Origin: an uncultured Tissierellia bacterium
GTDB taxonomy: Bacteria; Bacillota; Clostridia; Tissierellales; Peptoniphilaceae
DNA length: 5,898 nt
Assembly: GCA_947278105.1 (NCBI GenBank)
Contig: CAMYOR010000063.1
Coordinates: 1 to 5,898, forward strand
Direction: 5' to 3'
The number at the start of each line of letters is the position of its first letter. Within the stretch, counting starts at the first letter, position 1. Under the pieces are notes generated by a model. The model ran no database searches. It was not told the origin of the DNA and was given only the letters and a program-made list of their open reading frames with translations. Shown in pieces: positions 4,129 through 5,898 of the stretch. A program made the position numbers and the translations under genes.

Positions 4129-5532
4129 ATGGTAGATTTTTTAGGAAAACTTGATGGCTGGGCTTGGGGTCCTGTTATTATCGTCCTCATTCTCGGTACG
4201 GGCACACTCTTAACTGTCCGTCTGCGGGCTGTCCAATTCCGCAAGTTTGGTTTTATTATTAAGAACACCCTCTTTAAGATGTTCGAAAAGAAGAATCTTG
4301 AAGAGGGAGAAATTTCCCCTTTCGCCGCACTGTCCACCGCTCTGGCCGCAACCGTCGGAACCGGTAATATCGTCGGCGTTGCTACCGCAATTATCTTGGG
4401 CGGCCCTGGCGCCGTCTTCTGGATGTGGCTGGCGGCCCTGCTCGGCATGGCCACGAAATTCTCCGAGGTTTCTCTGTCGGTGGCATACCGGATCCGCGAT
4501 GAAGAAGGCAAATGGGCTGGCGGCCCAATGTACTACATCGACCGCGGTCTTGGCCTTCCCTGGCTGGGCAAGATCTTCGCCTGCTTCGCAGCTCTGGCTG
4601 CCTTCGGTATCGGCAACTCCACCCAGTCCAACGCCATTGCCGGCGTTGTCAAAACAAACCTGGGAATCAGCCCGATGATCGTTGGCATTGTCGTCTCGAT
4701 CCTGGTCGCAATCGTCATTATCGGCGGCATCCAGTCCATTTCCAAGGTTACTGAGAAGCTGGTTCCTTTCATGGCTGCCTTCTACATCGTCGGCGGAATC
4801 GTCGTCCTGATTGCCAATGCTTCCCATGTGGGCCCCGCCTTTGCTTCAATCTTTGCGAACGCCTTCTCAACCAAGGCTGCCGCCGGCGGCGCTGCTGGTA
4901 CCATTATGGCCAATGCTATGCGTTTCGGCATTGCCCGTGGAATTTTCACCAATGAAGCTGGTCTCGGTTCTTCGCCAATTGCTCAGGCTTCGGCTACCGT
5001 CGACCATCCTACCCGTCAGGGAATCTGGGGCGTCTTTGAAGTCTTTGTCGATACGATCGTTGTCTGCTCCATCACCGCTCTGGTAATCCTGAGCTCCGGC
5101 GTCTTATCGAACCCCTCAATCACCGCTGATGTTGCTTCTGCTCATGCTTTCTCCACCGTCTTTAGCTGGGGCAAATACATCGTCACCCTGGGTCTGGTTC
5201 TGTTCGCATTCTCGACCATCCTTGGCTGGGAGTACTACGGCGAAACCTCTGCCCGCTACCTCTTCGGTGCAAAAATTTCGAAGCCTTACCGTATCATTTA
5301 CGTCATCGTCTGCTTCTTAGGAACTCAGATGAATCTGGGCGTTGCCTGGACCATCGCAGATATCCTGAACGCTTTCATGGCCTTCCCGAACCTTATTGCC
5401 ATTGTCTTCCTGAACGGAGATGTTGTCCGCCTGGCCAAAGACTTCTTCAATGATCCCGAAAGAGAACGCAAGTCTCCGGCCGAATTCAGAGACCTCTTAA
5501 AAGGAAAGAATATGGAAAAGAGCGTCCAGTAA
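4129..5532 (+). CDS. Sodium:alanine symporter, AGCS family, full length
   Basis: This inner-membrane secondary carrier couples uptake of alanine (or glycine) to an Na+ gradient. The 467-residue length is usual for the family. Visible landmarks are GTGNIVG (77-83), the family signature GGPGAVFWMW (91-100), GGPMYYI (131-137), GNSTQSNA (162-169), ARGIFTNEAGLGSSP (269-283), GIWGVFEVF (298-306), GWEYYGE (366-372) and AWTIADILNAFMAFPN (406-421). About ten to eleven hydrophobic helices are apparent, with a charged C-terminal tail. AGGAGG (4117-4122) lies 6 nt before the ATG, so the start is secure. Codon choice favours GCT, GGT, CGT and GAA more than in the truncated paralogue, which hints at high expression. 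It lies just downstream of alr with an intervening hairpin, so uptake and racemisation of alanine are probably linked in purpose. The substrate is inferred from the family; AGCS members may also carry glycine or D-alanine. Confidence 0.95.
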   Translation: MVDFLGKLDGWAWGPVIIVLILGTGTLLTVRLRAVQFRKFGFIIKNTLFKMFEKKNLEEGEISPFAALSTALAATVGTGNIVGVATAIILGGPGAVFWMWLAALLGMATKFSEVSLSVAYRIRDEEGKWAGGPMYYIDRGLGLPWLGKIFACFAALAAFGIGNSTQSNAIAGVVKTNLGISPMIVGIVVSILVAIVIIGGIQSISKVTEKLVPFMAAFYIVGGIVVLIANASHVGPAFASIFANAFSTKAAAGGAAGTIMANAMRFGIARGIFTNEAGLGSSPIAQASATVDHPTRQGIWGVFEVFVDTIVVCSITALVILSSGVLSNPSITADVASAHAFSTVFSWGKYIVTLGLVLFAFSTILGWEYYGETSARYLFGAKISKPYRIIYVIVCFLGTQMNLGVAWTIADILNAFMAFPNLIAIVFLNGDVVRLAKDFFNDPERERKSPAEFRDLLKGKNMEKSVQ

Positions 5533-5646
5533 AGAAGGGCGTTTGGGAAGATAGACGCTTCGGAATGAAGGCCGTCTGGCAATGAAAGTGCCTGCGAATC
5601 AAGGGCATCTGGAAATGAAGGGCGTCTGGCAATGAAGGGCGCAAAG
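5531..5646. repeat. Degenerate 17-bp tandem repeat after the symporter
   Basis: Seven imperfect copies of a 16-17 bp unit, consensus AATGAAGGGCGTCTGGC, begin at 5531, 5548, 5564, 5581, 5597, 5614 and 5631. The copies at 5564 and 5614 differ by one base; the others are more diverged. The first copy overlaps the symporter stop codon. No plus-strand reading frame with a ribosome binding site uses the repeat. It lies in the 3' UTR between the stop and the terminator at 5778. Confidence 0.75.
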
Positions 5647-5777
5647 CATTTCTGAATAACCATAGCACCATATGAACTTGGCATCGCCTGAAAATGGCTA
5701 TGCAAAACCACAATCCATAGTAAGTAATCGTGTTTAATCCTTTTCTTCACCTTACTCTATTCTTTTAGATAATAGGG
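5647..5777. other. Intergenic stretch with no recognised feature
   Basis: Between the tandem repeat and the terminator I see no gene. The only plus-strand frame of note is a 21-codon ORF from an ATG at about 5673, which has no ribosome binding site. CATAGC and GCTATG are inverted here but about 30 bases apart, which is weak. The stretch is probably the rest of the symporter 3' UTR. Confidence 0.5.
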
Positions 5778-5823
5778 GCCCCTCCGGGGCCGGCGAAACG
5801 CCGGCCCCGGAGGGGCTTCTTAT
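5778..5823 (+). terminator. GC-rich intrinsic terminator of the symporter unit
   Basis: Positions 5778-5795 and 5799-5816 are perfect inverted repeats (up to 18 bp, tip CGAAACG), followed by TTCTTATT. It is the first strong hairpin after the symporter stop, 245 nt away. Its tail matches that of the hairpin after alr. The plus-strand transcript would thus carry the whole tandem repeat in its 3' UTR. Confidence 0.8.
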
Positions 5824-5837
5824 TGGGGCGTGGCTTT

Positions 5838-5862
5838 GGGGGCGGGGCTGGGTAGCGTGGGG
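5838..5862 (+). other. G-quadruplex-type motif
   Basis: Four G runs (5838-5842, 5844-5847, 5850-5852 and 5859-5862) with loops of 1, 2 and 6 bases meet the usual G3+N1-7 pattern on the plus strand. The surrounding 40 bases are unusually G-rich. The motif lies just past the terminator in intergenic sequence. Formation in the cell is not shown. Confidence 0.45.
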
Positions 5863-5871
5863 CGGAGTATG

Positions 5872-5888
5872 ATTGTTAAATATTTAAC
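5872..5888. repeat. Fifth copy of the AT-rich array motif
   Basis: ATTGTTAAATATTTAAC matches the spacer motif TTTGATAAATATTTAAC at 288-304 in 15 of 17 positions and is likewise followed by a G. It contains the palindrome GTTAAATATTTAAC. Its position at the right edge suggests that another double-hairpin array or a related element may begin just beyond the window. Confidence 0.5.
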
Positions 5889-5898
5889 GCTGTGTGGG

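Noticed and set aside
4210..4827. 205-codon antisense frame within the symporter
   Set aside because: It is rich in D, N and G, as expected from the complement of hydrophobic codons. It has no ribosome binding site and no family resemblance, and the sense strand is clearly coding.
5673..5738. 21-codon plus-strand ORF in the symporter 3' UTR
   Set aside because: There is no ribosome binding site and no sign of conservation; length is within chance.
5325..5750. Minus-strand 141-codon frame across the tandem repeat
   Set aside because: It overlaps the end of the symporter, and its repeated peptide is only the translation of the 17-bp DNA repeat. I found no ribosome binding site.
1..5898. Insertion sequence or transposase as the cause of the symporter truncation
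   Set aside because: No transposase motif, terminal inverted repeats or target-site duplication is visible around 1390-1520.

Overview
The window looks like chromosomal DNA of a Gram-positive-type (Firmicutes-like) bacterium. The evidence is strong AGGAGG-type ribosome binding sites 5-7 nt before the starts, compact hairpin terminators and moderate to high GC genes separated by AT-rich promoter stretches. I cannot name the genus. All intact genes concern the membrane or alanine: an alanine racemase (alr) sits between two sodium:alanine symporter (AGCS family) reading frames, one intact and one lacking its first ~130 residues.

Layout. Positions 1-46 hold what may be the last codons of an upstream plus-strand gene and its terminator. 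Positions 64-583 are a non-coding tandem array of four cassettes, each made of two hairpins with TCCACCC..GGGTGGA arms, separated by an AT-rich motif (TTTGATAAATTTTTAAC). Positions 622-1389 (minus strand) encode an uncharacterised protein with about seven membrane segments, with its own extended -10 promoter. Positions 1523-2560 are the truncated AGCS paralogue, still open and ending at a strong terminator. Positions 2750-3901 are alr, followed by a long GC-rich hairpin. Positions 4129-5532 are a full-length AGCS symporter. Behind it lie a degenerate 17-bp tandem repeat (5531-5646), a GC-rich terminator (5778-5820), a G-rich stretch with quadruplex potential, and a fifth copy of the AT-rich array motif at the right edge.

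How the genes fit together: AGCS carriers import alanine (or glycine) with Na+, and Alr interconverts L- and D-alanine. Together they could use external alanine of either chirality or supply D-alanine for peptidoglycan. Each gene has its own terminator, so they are probably separate transcription units, not one operon. The items most worth a second look are the double-hairpin array, whose stems show compensatory base changes; the abrupt loss of the symporter N-terminus at about 1511; and the racemase, in which the usually carbamylated active-site lysine is replaced by alanine.
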